Source of the DNA: Saturnia japonica
Taxonomy: Eukaryota; Arthropoda; Insecta; Lepidoptera; Saturniidae
DNA length: 64,000 nucleotides
Assembly: GCA_033032175.1 (NCBI GenBank)
Contig: CM065323.1
Coordinates: forward strand, 2,728,001-2,792,000
Direction: 5' to 3'
Shown piece by piece: positions 36,256 to 47,041 of this stretch. A model generated the notes under the pieces. That model worked only from the letters and a program-made list of their open reading frames with translations, ran no database searches and was not told where the DNA came from. A program made the position numbers and the translations under genes. The first letter of the stretch is position 1. Every line of letters begins with the position of its first letter.

Positions 36256-36437
36256 GATTCCCTGGGTGGTATAGCCCAACAATTGTGTTTGACTGGAACT
36301 AGACGATCACATAAGATATGACTCCTGCCATAATGGTACGCTTAAGCATATCGCGTTCCAGGTTAAACCGGTGTATATCCAGCAATCAAGCGGGATGACT
36401 ATCACGCACATGGTGATAAACTTATATAACTTATATT

Positions 36438-36548
36438 TGTGGCACTGTTAAACTGTGGAACCTTCTACCGGCCAGTGTGTTCCCTCGCTCTTACGACATC
36501 GGGTTCTTTAAGCGTAACGTGAAGAGATATTTATACAAGCTGGCATGA
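36438..36548 (+). pseudogene. LINE ORF2 terminal fragment
   Basis: Thirty-six codons ending in TGA encode LWNLLPASVFPRSYDIGFF and KRNVKRYLYKL, the very C-terminus seen in many insect LINE reverse transcriptases (LWNxLPxxVxxxxxxxxFKxxVxxYL). Decayed sequence from about 36280 may be the upstream part of the same ORF. It belongs to a different family from the KKIPKHITGLP fragments. Confidence 0.75.
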
Positions 36549-37269
36549 CAAACTCTTGGTGATCACCGTTGTGTTTGGATTGTTCTGTTTACCATCAGGG
36601 GCAATACCGTCAATGTGCCGATAATAAAAACCCCGTCAAAGTACTGTATTTTTTGGTTAGCCATTTAGTTCAACCGTTTTATATACCAGGCCTGTATGAC
36701 AGCGAAAACTAACAATGGATTTCCGATCTCACTATATACTTCCGTGTTAAGTAAAACATTGAAGATACAATAATCAAACGTAGAGAGTCTAAATCGGGTA
36801 ATTAATTTCTACAAAATTAAGTAAGAATAAAAAAAAAAAAAAAACAACTTCAATGTTTTTGAAGAGTTCCCTTGTGTATCTTCGTTCGAATGAAATTATA
36901 ATGCGTCCGCCATTGAGGTATTCCCTATCCAACAAAAAAAGAATCATCCAAATAGGTCCATAAACAAAGAAGTTACTGATGAACACCCGTAAAAAAAAGT
37001 GTACATTCGAATTGAGTAACCCGTCTTTTGTTGAAATCTTTTAAAAATAGTTAAATCAATATATGCAACACGCACACAAAATTATACAAATAAAAAAATA
37101 GAAGTGTCTGTTTGTAGTGTCAAAATAATAACTTTTTACTTAATGCAAAAGTAAACGATATTTATAACAAAAAACAATTTTTTAAATTGTTGTCTGCCTA
37201 TTTATTCCGGGTAATCTCCAAAACGGTTGGACTAATTTTGACGGGAATATTACTGACAGATAGCTTATA

Positions 37270-38559
37270 CAAGGTGTCCAGAAAGGGTATCGGGTATTTG
37301 TAAGTTCAATGAAACAAAAATTATTTGTATGCAATAAAAAAGTTTATTGTTTATTATTAGCATACGAATTGGAGAATTATTTGGAAAAGATGATGTTATC
37401 CAAATGATGACCGTTACGTTGCTGGCACTCTTCTAAACGGAAACGAAGATTGGCGATAACACGTTGACACATAGCTATCGATATTGCTGCCATTTCTGAC
37501 CTGATGTTTTGCTTTAACTGGGTTAGATTCGTCGGATTGTTTTGATAAACCTTACTTTTAAGGTATCCCCATGCAAAATAGTCAAGCGGGCTAAGGTCGG
37601 GGCTTCTGGGAGGCCATTTGATGTTACCCCTTCGCGAAATGACTTTATTAGGGAATAATTCGTTAACAACTTCCATTGAGTCATTTGAGGTATGGCAAGT
37701 GGCCCCATCTTGCTGGAACCACGTTCTTGAGTTGAAACCTGCAAACTCCTGCAACTCTGGGACCAAAAAATTTCGCAACATATCGCAATAACGGTCACTA
37801 TTCACATCGTTGATCTTCATGAAAATAAGGACCAATTATGCCTTTAGCAGACATAGCGGCCCAAACAACGACCTTTGGGCTATGCAGGGGTCGTTCATGC
37901 TTTCGTCTCGGATTCTCCACTGCCCAGTACCGACAATTCTGCTTATTAACATGACCATTCAGGTGAAAATATTCTTCGTCACTGAACAGTATGTTGTTAA
38001 AGTTGTTAAATCGCTGCAGCATTTCGTTCGCAAAATTCAGTCGATTAGCATAGTCCGTATCCTTCAATTCTTGAACCAATTGAATTTTATAGGCTTTTAG
38101 ATGTAAGTCTTTCTTTAAAATCGAATGTAAAGACGATTTTTTGATGTTCAACGCTTGGCTTCGCTTTCGGATGGATAAAGACGGATTTTGACGAACCGAC
38201 GCCTCAACTTCTTCAATTGTTTCTTCATCGCGAACTGAACGAGGACGACCAGAGTTTTGAATTTTAACTGTCGCACCTGTATTCTCGAACATCCTGATCC
38301 ATTTCCTAATGCTATCGTCACTTGGCGCGTGGCGTGTACGATATTCCACACGATAGAGACGTTGAGCAGTCACTATTGAATCACCATTACGATAATACGC
38401 TCGTACGCAAAATGCGCGATGCGTCTCCGAGTACTGTTCCATCGTGACTAAAACTCCACAAAATGGCGGACGCCACGAACCCCTCCCCGCACTCTTTAGA
38501 CGCCCAGTTTCGAATATGGCGAGAAAACAAATACCCGATACCCTTTCTGGACAACCTTG
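37270..38559 (-). mobile_element. Tc1/mariner-superfamily element with TA target duplication
   Basis: The 1290-bp element is bounded by inverted repeats of about 30 bp (CAAGGT, then GTCCAGAAAGGGTATCGGGT, then ATTTGT; one extra T on one side). TA lies at 37268-37269 and 38560-38561. It carries one transposase gene on the minus strand with a single frameshift. Confidence 0.93.
37377..38442 (-). pseudogene. DD41D mariner-like transposase, one frameshift
   Basis: This would catalyse excision and TA-targeted insertion. The N-terminal 214 codons (38442-37798) contain a helix-turn-helix region (AQRLYRVEYRT; RKWIRMFENTG; GRPRSVRDE) and the first catalytic Asp in FSDEEYFHLNG. A one-base shift between about 37800 and 37835 moves the frame to 37835-37377, which has the second Asp in WFQQDGATCHT and the third in RSPDLSPLDYF. 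I count 41 residues between the second and third Asp, a DD41D spacing rather than the DD34D of classical mariners. No other lesion is evident, so inactivation looks recent. Confidence 0.9.
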
Positions 38560-38844
38560 TATTATAAGGAGTGACTAAGGTTATTTTATTTTAGAAAAAG
38601 AACTAGGGTTCTTTGCAAATAGAAAGTAATTCGGAAAAATGACGATTTTGGAGCGCTTAAATGGTATACGCTGAGGAAACCATAAGAGATATATCAAATT
38701 AATGTAGTAAAGTACGTAGTCAGCGACAGGATAAGCATTTTGTCTTTAAAATAGCGGGGAGCGGGAATAGCACTATTCACGCGTGTATCCGATCGACAGC
38801 ATTCTGTAGTAAACGCGAACGGAACTGCGACCACTGCTAGTCTA

Positions 38845-39235
38845 TAGTAAAAAAAGAAAATACTTTCCCAAGAAAAACAGAATATATAACCTAAATTTAA
38901 GAAAAAAAGAAAATCAAATATAAATATAGAATCAGTACCGTAGACTTTACACTATTTTAAGTACACGCCAAACACTTAACTCGGCTGTAAGCAAGTTAAA
39001 TACACATCTCGACTGCGGTAAAGGAAATAAAACTACGTCGCTTGGCGTTACTAACGGTAAGTGAACAACACATGAACAAACATTCTCGACAAAATAAAAG
39101 GAAAATTTATTCTCTTTCTACTAGATCCATCTACGCATGGCTAGACGTACTTCCGAAAATTCTACATTTGTGTACTTCTCAACTTTGAAACAAAATAATG
39201 TACCCTAGCACAATATTTTTGGAGATTTTTCTCTA
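38845..39235. other. no gene recognised
   Basis: Non-coding AT-rich sequence. Confidence 0.5.
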
Positions 39236-39239
39236 CTTG

Positions 39240-40135
39240 GGGCAGCCCGACTGGTAGAATATCTCTACCTTACATAAGATCGCAGGCAAATAACCTTGTA
39301 TTGTGTATCTGCGGTGAGTAAGGTTTCCAGAACTCTTTGGGGCTTAAGGTCAGCAACATGCTAGTTGTTTTGTCCTCCACCAAGTGTTTAGGGATTAGCA
39401 TTTCAGCCCAGTGCAAGGCTTCTCAGCTGAATCCTCGATGGAGTGTAGTATGTGACACATCAATGGTTTGCGTTTCGCAGGGCTAATAAACTTACAAACT
39501 TTATAATAATACAAATAAACTCACCGCTGACGGAAGAAGCTCCACAATCAAGTAAATCAGGTAATTAGGTATCAGTAAAGGGAAAGGTTAAGTCAGGTCA
39601 TTCACCGGCTTCCTCTCATACCAATTCGTCTCGTGGCGGGATTACAAGTTTACACAATATAACAAGATATGAAACAACCACAAGAGGTTTTCTTTGAGTT
39701 ATCAAACAAAGGCACGGGCAACTCAAACCGGCATATTGATTCTTAAGACAATCATGATTGGCCGTAATATAGGGAGAATATATCTCATCTCATATTCCAA
39801 CAAATAATAATAGCGTATTCAATCAACTGACAATAATTGCCAAGGTAATGTACAAGTTAAATCGCGATCCGGTCAAAAATAATTACTTCTCAAAACAATA
39901 CAAGGTGACGCACGCGCCTCGCGTGGAGCAAGAACAAAAGGTGACAGTTGACAGAAGACAGTGCGTTAAGCGTGAAGTTACTTAAATAGAGAAAACTAAA
40001 ACAAGTTGTGTTGCCAGACCGTGGTTCTGAACACTAGTGATATCTAATAAATATTACATTATAAGCATCCATAAGCTACCAGCTACTTACCATCAGGCAG
40101 GCGTACGTTTATTTGCCAATTTAGTTGTATAAAAA
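39240..40135 (+). repeat. retroelement 3' end interrupted by unrelated sequence
   Basis: GGGCAGCCCGACTGGTAGAA through GCGGTGAGTAAGGTTTCCAG and GCTTAAGGTCAGCAAC, and then, after about 680 bp, AGCTACTTACCATCAGGCAG, TTTGCCAATTTAGTTGTAT and an A run, follow the order of a repeat I recall as common in Lepidoptera. The same end lies in reverse at about 31500-31560 and 33715-33775. The middle (about 39385-40060) matches nothing in the window. Confidence 0.5.
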
Positions 40136-40139
40136 AAAT

Positions 40140-40875
40140 TGTAGAACACAACACTCAATAACACAAAATGGGACACACAAATCGAGTCACTGCAAACTGG
40201 CAACTAAAGTTAAGCTAACTCCGCTACGCCGTAGCAAGTACAGTTCTACGACGTAGTCCGTAGCCTAGTCGATGTGGGTGCACCTACGTAAACTTTCAAG
40301 CGGTGTTTGCACTTAGTTTTTATGTAAAATGCTCCTGTATTCGAAATATATTTCAATAATGTTTTTGAAACTTCCTACATTGTTATTTTGTAAGAAAACT
40401 TCACGATAGTAACTAACTTTTACTTAATACGATGGAGTGGCGTTAGTATATTTGCATGATCGTATTTTACGTCAAAATCTGAGCCTTCAGTGCAGCAAAA
40501 TATTGTGCTGAAGTTCATAAAAAACTGGTAGAATCCATATAAGATTCTTCTTTAAATAAAGAACTTTTGACTTTTTATTTGTGTACTTACGATTTACATT
40601 TTTTTTTTCCTTTTGAGTTTTTGGCTCATATTTTTATGAAAAACTTTTCTTATAAATAAGGTCACAAATTAAACATGCAGTGGTAGCCTTAAAGGGCTAA
40701 TGCGCTGAAAATATTTTTATTTTGTCAAATATGATTGAAATGTAGTGTTAATTGGCCACTAACTATCGACTTTAGTAAATAAATAAATAAATTATGTGCA
40801 AGGACCAGCGCTACGTCTATTTCTATCTAATTATATGCTGCAATAACTACTTAAGCACACACCCAAATATATAAG
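40140..40875. other. no gene recognised
   Basis: Non-coding. Near 40210-40270 a run of CTACG/CGTAG motifs (CTACGCCGTAGC, CTACGACGTAG) forms small palindromes. Confidence 0.5.
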
Positions 40876-40879
40876 AACT

Positions 40880-41120
40880 GGCCATGGTGAATTAATTCGG
40901 GTGCTTAAATGGCTTACGCTGAGTACACCATAAGATATAATTCAAATGTATGTACGACATAATTGTACATATTAAAAATTCCTACAAAAACGTCACCGAG
41001 AGCATATGTCTATCTTCTAAGGATCCCCCACATTTATCTTTATAGAATCCGTGAGCGATGGGAACGGGAACGACATTCCGTAGTCCATGTGAGTGCAACC
41101 GCGGGCACAGCTAATAAGAC
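40880..41120 (+). repeat. Helitron-like repeat, copy H6, 5'-truncated
   Basis: GCTTAAATGGCTTACGCTGA, ATTCCGTAGTCCATGTGAG, CAACCGCGGGCACAGCTAAT match the 3' halves of copies H4 and H5. The terminal CTAGT has decayed to CTAAT. Confidence 0.65.
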
Positions 41121-41604
41121 TATAAAAAAAAAAAAAACAAAAACAATTTTTCAAAACTGACTGGTAGTTCAGTCAACAAACAATCACTTGATATTTACAA
41201 TATTGGTATAAATTAACGCGAAGATATTATAGTTAGTATACTATACGTGATAAAAGAAAAACACATTGTAAGAACTTGTTATTCTTACCTGCGTTCGTAG
41301 CTTGTATTGTGAACATAACACGTGTATGCGAAAATCGTATCATCCCAAAATTACGTACATTATAGAAAGGCCTCTACCCGCAAATTTCATAAGTAAATTC
41401 TAACTTCGATACAGCAACAATAGAATACAATAGGAAAGCTCTTGAAACACGTGTAGCCGTGTACAAGATTTATTGCTTTGTACTTAATATCCTAATCGTT
41501 TATTATATTAACTAGATTTTACAGGTGGATCTGCCCGCGTAAAATAACTTGTACTGATAGAAGGACATTCCTCTATCAACACGAATAAGATACTATTAAA
41601 AACT

Positions 41605-42085
41605 AGTTATGCCCGCGGCTTCGCCTCACGTGGACTACAGAATGTCATCGATCGGGAATTTTGCTTTCCCGCTCCTGGCTATTTTAAAGACAAAAATGCT
41701 TATTGTGGGTGTTTCTTACAAGATAAATATATACTCTCAATGATGCTTGTGTTGTTTGAAAGTCTACAATTATGCAGTACATTAGTTCGCTATATATCTT
41801 ATGGTTTACTCAGCATAAGCCTTTTAAGTGCTCGAGTTGATTAACCATGACCAGTTTTTATTTATTTGCGTGGATTCCTTGTTCTTTTTCTAAAATAATA
41901 ATAGCCTAAGTTACTCCTTATAACATCAGCTATCTCCCAATGAAAGTCCTATCAAAATCGGTCCAACTATTTCGGAGATTACCCGAAACAAACAGACAGA
42001 CGGACAAAAGTTTAAAAATGTTTTTTTTGCTATAGTTATCGTATATACCTTCATATGCATTTACTAAAAAACTGATTATATTAAT
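41605..42085 (-). repeat. Helitron-like repeat, copy H7
   Basis: In this orientation the copy begins at its 3' terminus, AACTAGTTATGCCCGCGGC, then CACGTGGACTACAGAATG, and runs through GGTTTACTCAGCATAAGCC, CATCAGCTATCTCCC and ATTACCCGAAACAAACAG. It is one of the most complete copies in the window. Confidence 0.7.
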
Positions 42086-42124
42086 TGTGTAGATAAGTCG
42101 GAGAATAGTGGAGATCTGCAGAAG

Positions 42125-42300
42125 AACCAACAGGCCATCATAACTTTTAGATTTAAGTTGCAGGAGACGGGACACATTGCTTGTAGAACGGATGGCCGAT
42201 GGAGCTAAAGAGTTCTAGAGTGGCGAGCAAGCTCAAACCCGCTACAAGATGGATCGACAACCTTTATCGAGAACCTGCTAGATGCGAGCAACACAGGATA
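42125..42300 (+). pseudogene. LINE ORF2 C-terminal remnant
   Basis: KLQETGHIACRTDGRWS, a stop, RVLEWRA, then in another frame KLKPATRWIDNLYREPARCEQ. This fits the GHIARRTDGRWSKxVLEWRP ... RPxTRWxDDLxRxA region of insect LINEs. It has one stop and one frameshift. Confidence 0.75.
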
Positions 42301-42621
42301 TGTCAAATTAATTATTCATAATTACTTTAAGAGTTGGTGAAAAATAAATTACCACAGATAAAGGTAACGTTGCTTCAAAGTAAGAGGTATGTAGCGTACG
42401 AATTAACTTAATTCGTTTCATTAGTTCCCACAATTTACTGTAGGTGCGTGTTAAGAAAATAAATAGATATGGCAACATTTTTACGTAATAATGACTTTGT
42501 GATAGACTAGCTGAGTTCATAATTAATTGTTGAAAGATGTTGTAGTCCATCAATTGACTAATATTATTCTAGCAGTGTTATAAATTTTCATAAAAATCGG
42601 TTAAGAATTATTGTTTTTATT

Positions 42622-42705
42622 AAGCCAAATCTCACAGTCTTTCGTGCACGCAATACGCTTAAATAGTGTATAAAGTTTTTGGTTCGCGTATTAATACAAT
42701 GATAT
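42622..42705 (+). repeat. fragment of the copy-C repeat
   Basis: GCCAAATCTCACAGTCTTTC, GTGCACGCAATACG and CGCGTATTAATA match 427-505. It includes the stretch that is deleted from copies A and B. Confidence 0.75.
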
Positions 42706-42864
42706 TTAGTATTGTAATAAAAGGGTTAACATAATACTTTTAAATGAATTGTTTCAAATCAATAAAAAATACCTACTTAATAATTATTTTGTACACCGTA
42801 TATTTGTGTTTATTTATATCATTTATCCACCCATTCATACATATATTCACGTATACATACATAT

Positions 42865-43190
42865 TTTTTTTGAACTGATTACACTTTTAGCCTTAGGAGT
42901 CCTATCCAAAAACAGAGCCGCTGCGGCTTTTACAGCTTCACCGGACTTGAGGGCGAGCGCTTAGGGCCCTCAGCCGCGAAAGTTTTTGACGACCCGCACG
43001 AGGGTGCCAGAGTGGCCGAACCTCGGAACGGGCGGTCGTCGCGAATGCAAAAAGGTCGCGATTCATCTAATTCCCTAATCCTATGAAAATTCGAACTAAC
43101 TAACATATACTCATATGCACGTTCCCCTCCTCCTAGGAGGAAGGAGGGAACCATGCGTATGTGTATTTAGTAATCGGAACATACATTCTC
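42865..43190 (-). repeat. jockey 3'-UTR fragment
   Basis: The reverse strand matches the jockey 3' UTR from about 30845 to 31141, including a CCTCCTAGGAGG hairpin equivalent to TCCTCCCAGGAGGA at 30884-30897 and the GGTGAAGCTGTAAAAGCCGC end. Its own 3' tail is mutated. Confidence 0.88.
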
Positions 43191-43199
43191 TCATTTATA

Positions 43200-43985
43200 C
43201 ATTCCCTTCCTAGTTCCAACCTCAGTCGCTATCTCAACGCATCGTCGAGTCGTCGTGTCGTAAATTCCCTTGAAACAAGTCGAAAGGACAGTGCACGCAT
43301 CATAGTAGTCTCTCAAAAACTCTCTACTCTCTCTAGTATTTAAAATTACCCTCGTTTAATATTGATGCTTATTGTGATTAACTAAAACTCAAGTTCTAGT
43401 GAAAATATATAAACAAAAAAAAACTTGCGACCTATAAAACCGGAGACGTGTAGCGACAGGGTATTTATTTGCTTCAACGTAAATCGGCGCCTTCAATTAT
43501 CAATATCAATTTGTCAAGTCTAACTTTTTATAATTCTATGACATGGCTACAACGCAGAATAGATTAGTACAGAAGGCTGGTTAGGGCCAACCTTTATTTT
43601 AGTTACCTATGCTCGACTGAAAATAGCGTTAGGGACTGGCATCTACAAAATTCTCCGAAAATTTCGATTTGGTTATTTCAATTAACCCTTTGGCTCCGGA
43701 CGTCGAAAAATCTACGTAAAATTGGTTTAATTATATACCATCGTCGGGAGCCAAGTTATTAAAAAAGGACATATAACGTAATATTTAAATGCATTGGTTA
43801 GAAAGCGTGAATTCATATCTGTTTATACAATATTTAATTAATCAAATACGCAACCATTACTACAAATTACTTACTCATATCCAGTCAGAACCTAGTATAA
43901 TAAAACAATAATTACGTATATCGCCAAAGAACTGACACTCGCGACTAACGCGGGTGTTCGAACGATTTGAGCCGAGGTTCTCATA
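43200..43985. other. no gene recognised
   Basis: Non-coding DNA upstream (in minus orientation) of the jockey fragment and downstream of a LINE 3' UTR. Confidence 0.5.
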
Positions 43986-43989
43986 CGTT

Positions 43990-44400
43990 TTGTTTTTAAT
44001 TTTATCTCTGCCTATGTAGGCAATTTTGCCAATGTCAAGTGTAACAAATGCATGTTATACAATTTAGTTGCCAAATATTCGGTGTACTGTAGAATAACCT
44101 GCAAGAATAACCCGTAAAAAGGACCCGTTGATACAACATATAAGAATCACAAATTTATACATAACAAAGGACACTTATTACGATAAATAAAGACACTAAA
44201 TATTGCAATAAAAGTAGAATACACATATGTAAGTAATGTATTGACGTTAGTAGGACGAGGAATATTACAAGGAAGAAAATCATATAAGGAACGAGATAGT
44301 TTGGAACAATTAAAAATAATGTGATCCATGGATCCCTCTTCAAGGCCGCACGCACACGGAGAGTGGTCACATACGTATGTGTTTGCTAGTTATTTGGTTT
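43990..44400 (-). pseudogene. LINE C-terminus (CCHC) and 3' UTR
   Basis: The minus strand reads CDHSPCACGLEEGSMDHIIF then NCSKLSRSLYDFLP. CxC..H....C is the zinc-finger-like end of I/R1-type LINE ORF2 proteins. The frame closes at 44147; downstream sequence to about 43990 is repeated at 49590-49900 and is probably the 3' UTR. Confidence 0.7.
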
Positions 44401-45486
44401 CGGCCTTCTGCACTATTTATTTTGCGTCTCTCAGCTTTTAATCCGTCGAGCGAGAGTTATGCGAATGTGAAATAAAACTACACGATCCTAGTTAAATGGG
44501 GCACGAGGTAACTTTAAAACGGTATTAAAAAACATTATGAGACTGATAAGTGACCCCGTTTGCAACGGCGCCGCGCCGTAGCGACTTGCCTCGAGCGAAA
44601 GTTTACTGGAATGTGCTTAAACGACATAATCAGATACGGTCACTTTTATGAACATATTTATACACTTTTGAACAGTTAAACGTAACTTTTGTTATATTGG
44701 TAGGTTTTTATACGAGATAAGATAAAAATTCAATAGACTGTATTTTTTTATGTGTAACATCTTTCCTCTCGCTTTCCTGCAATCTGTGGGAGTGATTTCG
44801 TGAAAAGGGACGGAAGTGTGTTACAGAAAGTCGCGGAAGCATGCCCTATTTTTTTTTTTTATTTGACCAATAAGGCCATAATTAAGTCGTATAATTGGCC
44901 TTCACATGGTACCAACACATTATGCGAAGGGTTGGTACCTTGATGTGTATTGATGTTAATAAGACTACCAGTGTATTGAGTAGCTAGTTTATTACTGACT
45001 GTTACATATAATGAAGAATAATGCCCGCAGCGTGTGCTGGGTGTGGGGGTGTGCATCTACATACATGTCATACTGTCAACCAACAGTGTGTACGTGTGCG
45101 TGACGAGAAAGAGAAACGAAAATAGAGAAGGAGAAGGGCTCGTGTAGACCGCGGCGCCGCCAACGCGCCACCGCCGCTCCGCCGCCACGCTGACGCCGCT
45201 CCGCCACCATGACGCTGCCGCTCCGCCACCGCGCCGCTACCGCTCAGCCCCCTCGTCGCTTCCACGTGATTGCTATATCGTTGTACCTTTTTGATATTCA
45301 TCGATGATAATCACAAAACTTACACTCTTCTTTTCGTAAATCTTTATAAAGTGTATGGAATCCACCATGTTGTACTCTTTGCTTCAAAATAGGATTAACT
45401 AAGAACGTCTATTTGAATTCTTACTTTTATTTAGCCATTTGTTCATATATAGTATGCAAACACTACCTCCTTTTTTTAGTTAAATT
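44226..45486 (-). repeat. direct repeat block, copy 1
   Basis: About 1.26 kb that recurs at 47042-48294 with a few percent divergence. In minus orientation it starts AATTTAACTAAAAAAAGGAGG, passes a GC-rich GGC-repeat region (45120-45250) and ends in LINE C-terminal codons. The 77-codon frame 45068-45301 is shared, but in 231 bases I count four amino-acid changes against two silent ones between copies, so it is not visibly under protein selection. Confidence 0.85.
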
Positions 45487-45579
45487 CATCATATTCATTA
45501 TGCCTACAATTATGGTGTTCACGGCTAGCTAGGCTAGCAATTTATTACTGAGACGTACAGTAATAGATAAATCAAGCGG

Positions 45580-45700
45580 CCGCAGAGTGGCGGCGGCGGT
45601 GGCGGCGGTGGCGGCGTAGCGGCGGCGTGGCGGCGGCGTGGCGGCGGCACGATGGCGGAGCGGCGGCGCGCGAGTCCGACTCGCAGTTGGCCGTTTTTTT
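45580..45700. repeat. GGC/GCC-rich tract and repeat-family end
   Basis: A run of GGCGGCGGTGGCGGCG-type units followed by GCGCGAGTCCGACTCGCAG and GGCCG plus a T run. The latter is the end of the family annotated at 15390. The strong GC content contrasts with its surroundings. Confidence 0.6.
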
Positions 45701-45746
45701 CTTATTTGCGCGCTGATTTCGGAAACTAACAATTAGATCTGAAAAT

Positions 45747-46685
45747 TTATTTTAGCATTTTATAGGTCATTATTTTATGGAAGAAGATTATATGATTATA
45801 TGACAAGTTTTTTCCCGCCAAGGAGTTATCCAAATTCCGGAAAAAGTAGTAGTCTGTAGGCGCAAGGTCTGGTGAGTAGGGCGGTTGACGGAGAACTTCC
45901 AACCCCAGTTCTTGCAACTTGGAGACCGTCTGCTGTGCAGTATGAGGTCGCGCGTTGTCATGCAGGAGTAGCGGAGACGAGCGATTGACCAATGCTGGTT
46001 GGAGATGTGCCAGCTTCTCCATCATTGTGTTCAGTTCTTCACAGTACACATCTGCAGTAATGCTCACCCCGTTTGGTAAGAAGCTGTGATGAATCACACC
46101 GGCGCTAGACCACCAAACAGTGACCACCACTTTTCTAGGGGTAAGTTTTCGTTTAGGGCATTGTTTAGGTGCTAAACCAGGATCCAACCAACTTGCTGAG
46201 CGCTTGCGGTTATCAAACAGAATCCATTTTTCATCGCAGGTAACAATGCGGTTCAAAATTCCTTCATTTGTGTGTCTGTTGAGCAGTGCAAGGCACCTCT
46301 CGACGCGTATTTCGCGCTGGCGATCATTGAGTTCGTGGGGCACCCATTTGTCAAGCTTTTTTACTTTGTCAGTTTGACGCAAATGGACCAATATTGTTTT
46401 GACGCTAACATCGAAAGCTGCTGCTAATTCAGCCGTAGATTGTGTATCATCAGCTTCCACAATCGCCTTTAATTCGTTATTGTCGACCAAAGTCTTCGGA
46501 CGACCGCGAGGTCCATTTTTCAGGTCGAAATTCCCAGAACGGAAGCGAGCAAACCAATAACAGGTGGTGCGGTGGTTTGTAGTGTTAGCTCCGTAAACGT
46601 CGTTGATGTTGCGTGCCGCTTGTGCCGCGTTGCTGCCACGACGGTACTCATATTCCATAATTACTCGAATTTTTAACGTATACAT
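45747..46685 (-). pseudogene. mariner transposase, cecropia-type, nearly intact
   Basis: A DDD transposase frame. Upstream Met codons exist to 46724, but MYTLKIRVIMEYEYRRG (Met at 46685) fits mariner N-termini. Visible are helix-turn-helix regions (NAAQAARNINDVYG; STAELAAAF), WVPHEL, and the catalytic motifs CDEKWILFDNRKR, LLHDNARPHTA and SPDLAPTDYYFF, with 34 residues between the second and third Asp. The sequence is close in pattern to cecropia-subfamily mariners such as the source of human SETMAR. After SLAGKN the expected C-terminal 35 or so residues are replaced by unrelated codons. I find no inverted repeats, so the ends appear lost. Confidence 0.88.
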
Positions 46686-46849
46686 GATGACAAAAATGAT
46701 TGAAATGCGATTAAAATGTAACACTAAACAATAAACAAATGACTACTTTTGGAAAAAGAATTCCATGTTTTTAAAATAAAATTAATTTGAAATTAGAATT
46801 CTTAGCCAAACAAAAATTATTTTGATTTGAAATGGCCAGTACTGCAGAA

Positions 46850-47041
46850 CGGCAATTTCATAGGTAAAGACTTATTATTAAGTGAGCAATTCTTGTATAT
46901 ATATATATATATATGTAATAGCTTTCACGGAAACGGCTTCAACGATTTGGGTGAACCTTTGTATTTAGATAATGTGTTACATTCCAAATATACCTAGTGT
47001 TTTTTTTTAAGACTCCGAGCAAAGCTCGGTCGCCTAGATGT
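46850..47041 (+). repeat. TA microsatellite and short interspersed repeat
   Basis: A TATATATATATATATATG tract at about 46897-46915 is followed by GGAAACGGCTTCAACGATTT and AGCAAAGCTCGGTCGCCTAG. The same order occurs at about 48865-48970 (GGAGACAACTTCAACGATTT, AAAGCTCGTTCGCCTAG). Confidence 0.6.

Larger units (their letters stand above)
37125..38842 (+). repeat. Helitron-like repeat, copy H5, split by a DD41D element
   Basis: 37125-37267 (with CCGGGTAATCTCCAAAACGG) and 38562-38842 (TATAAGGAGTGACTAAGG, GCTTAAATGGTATACGCTGA, ATTCTGTAGTAAACGCGAAC, CTGCTAGT) form one copy interrupted by the element at 37270-38559. Confidence 0.75.

Noticed and set aside
45068..45301. 77-codon ORF conserved between the two 1.25-kb blocks as a real small gene
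   Set aside because: Between copies four changes alter the protein and two are silent, as expected without selection; conservation follows from recent duplication.
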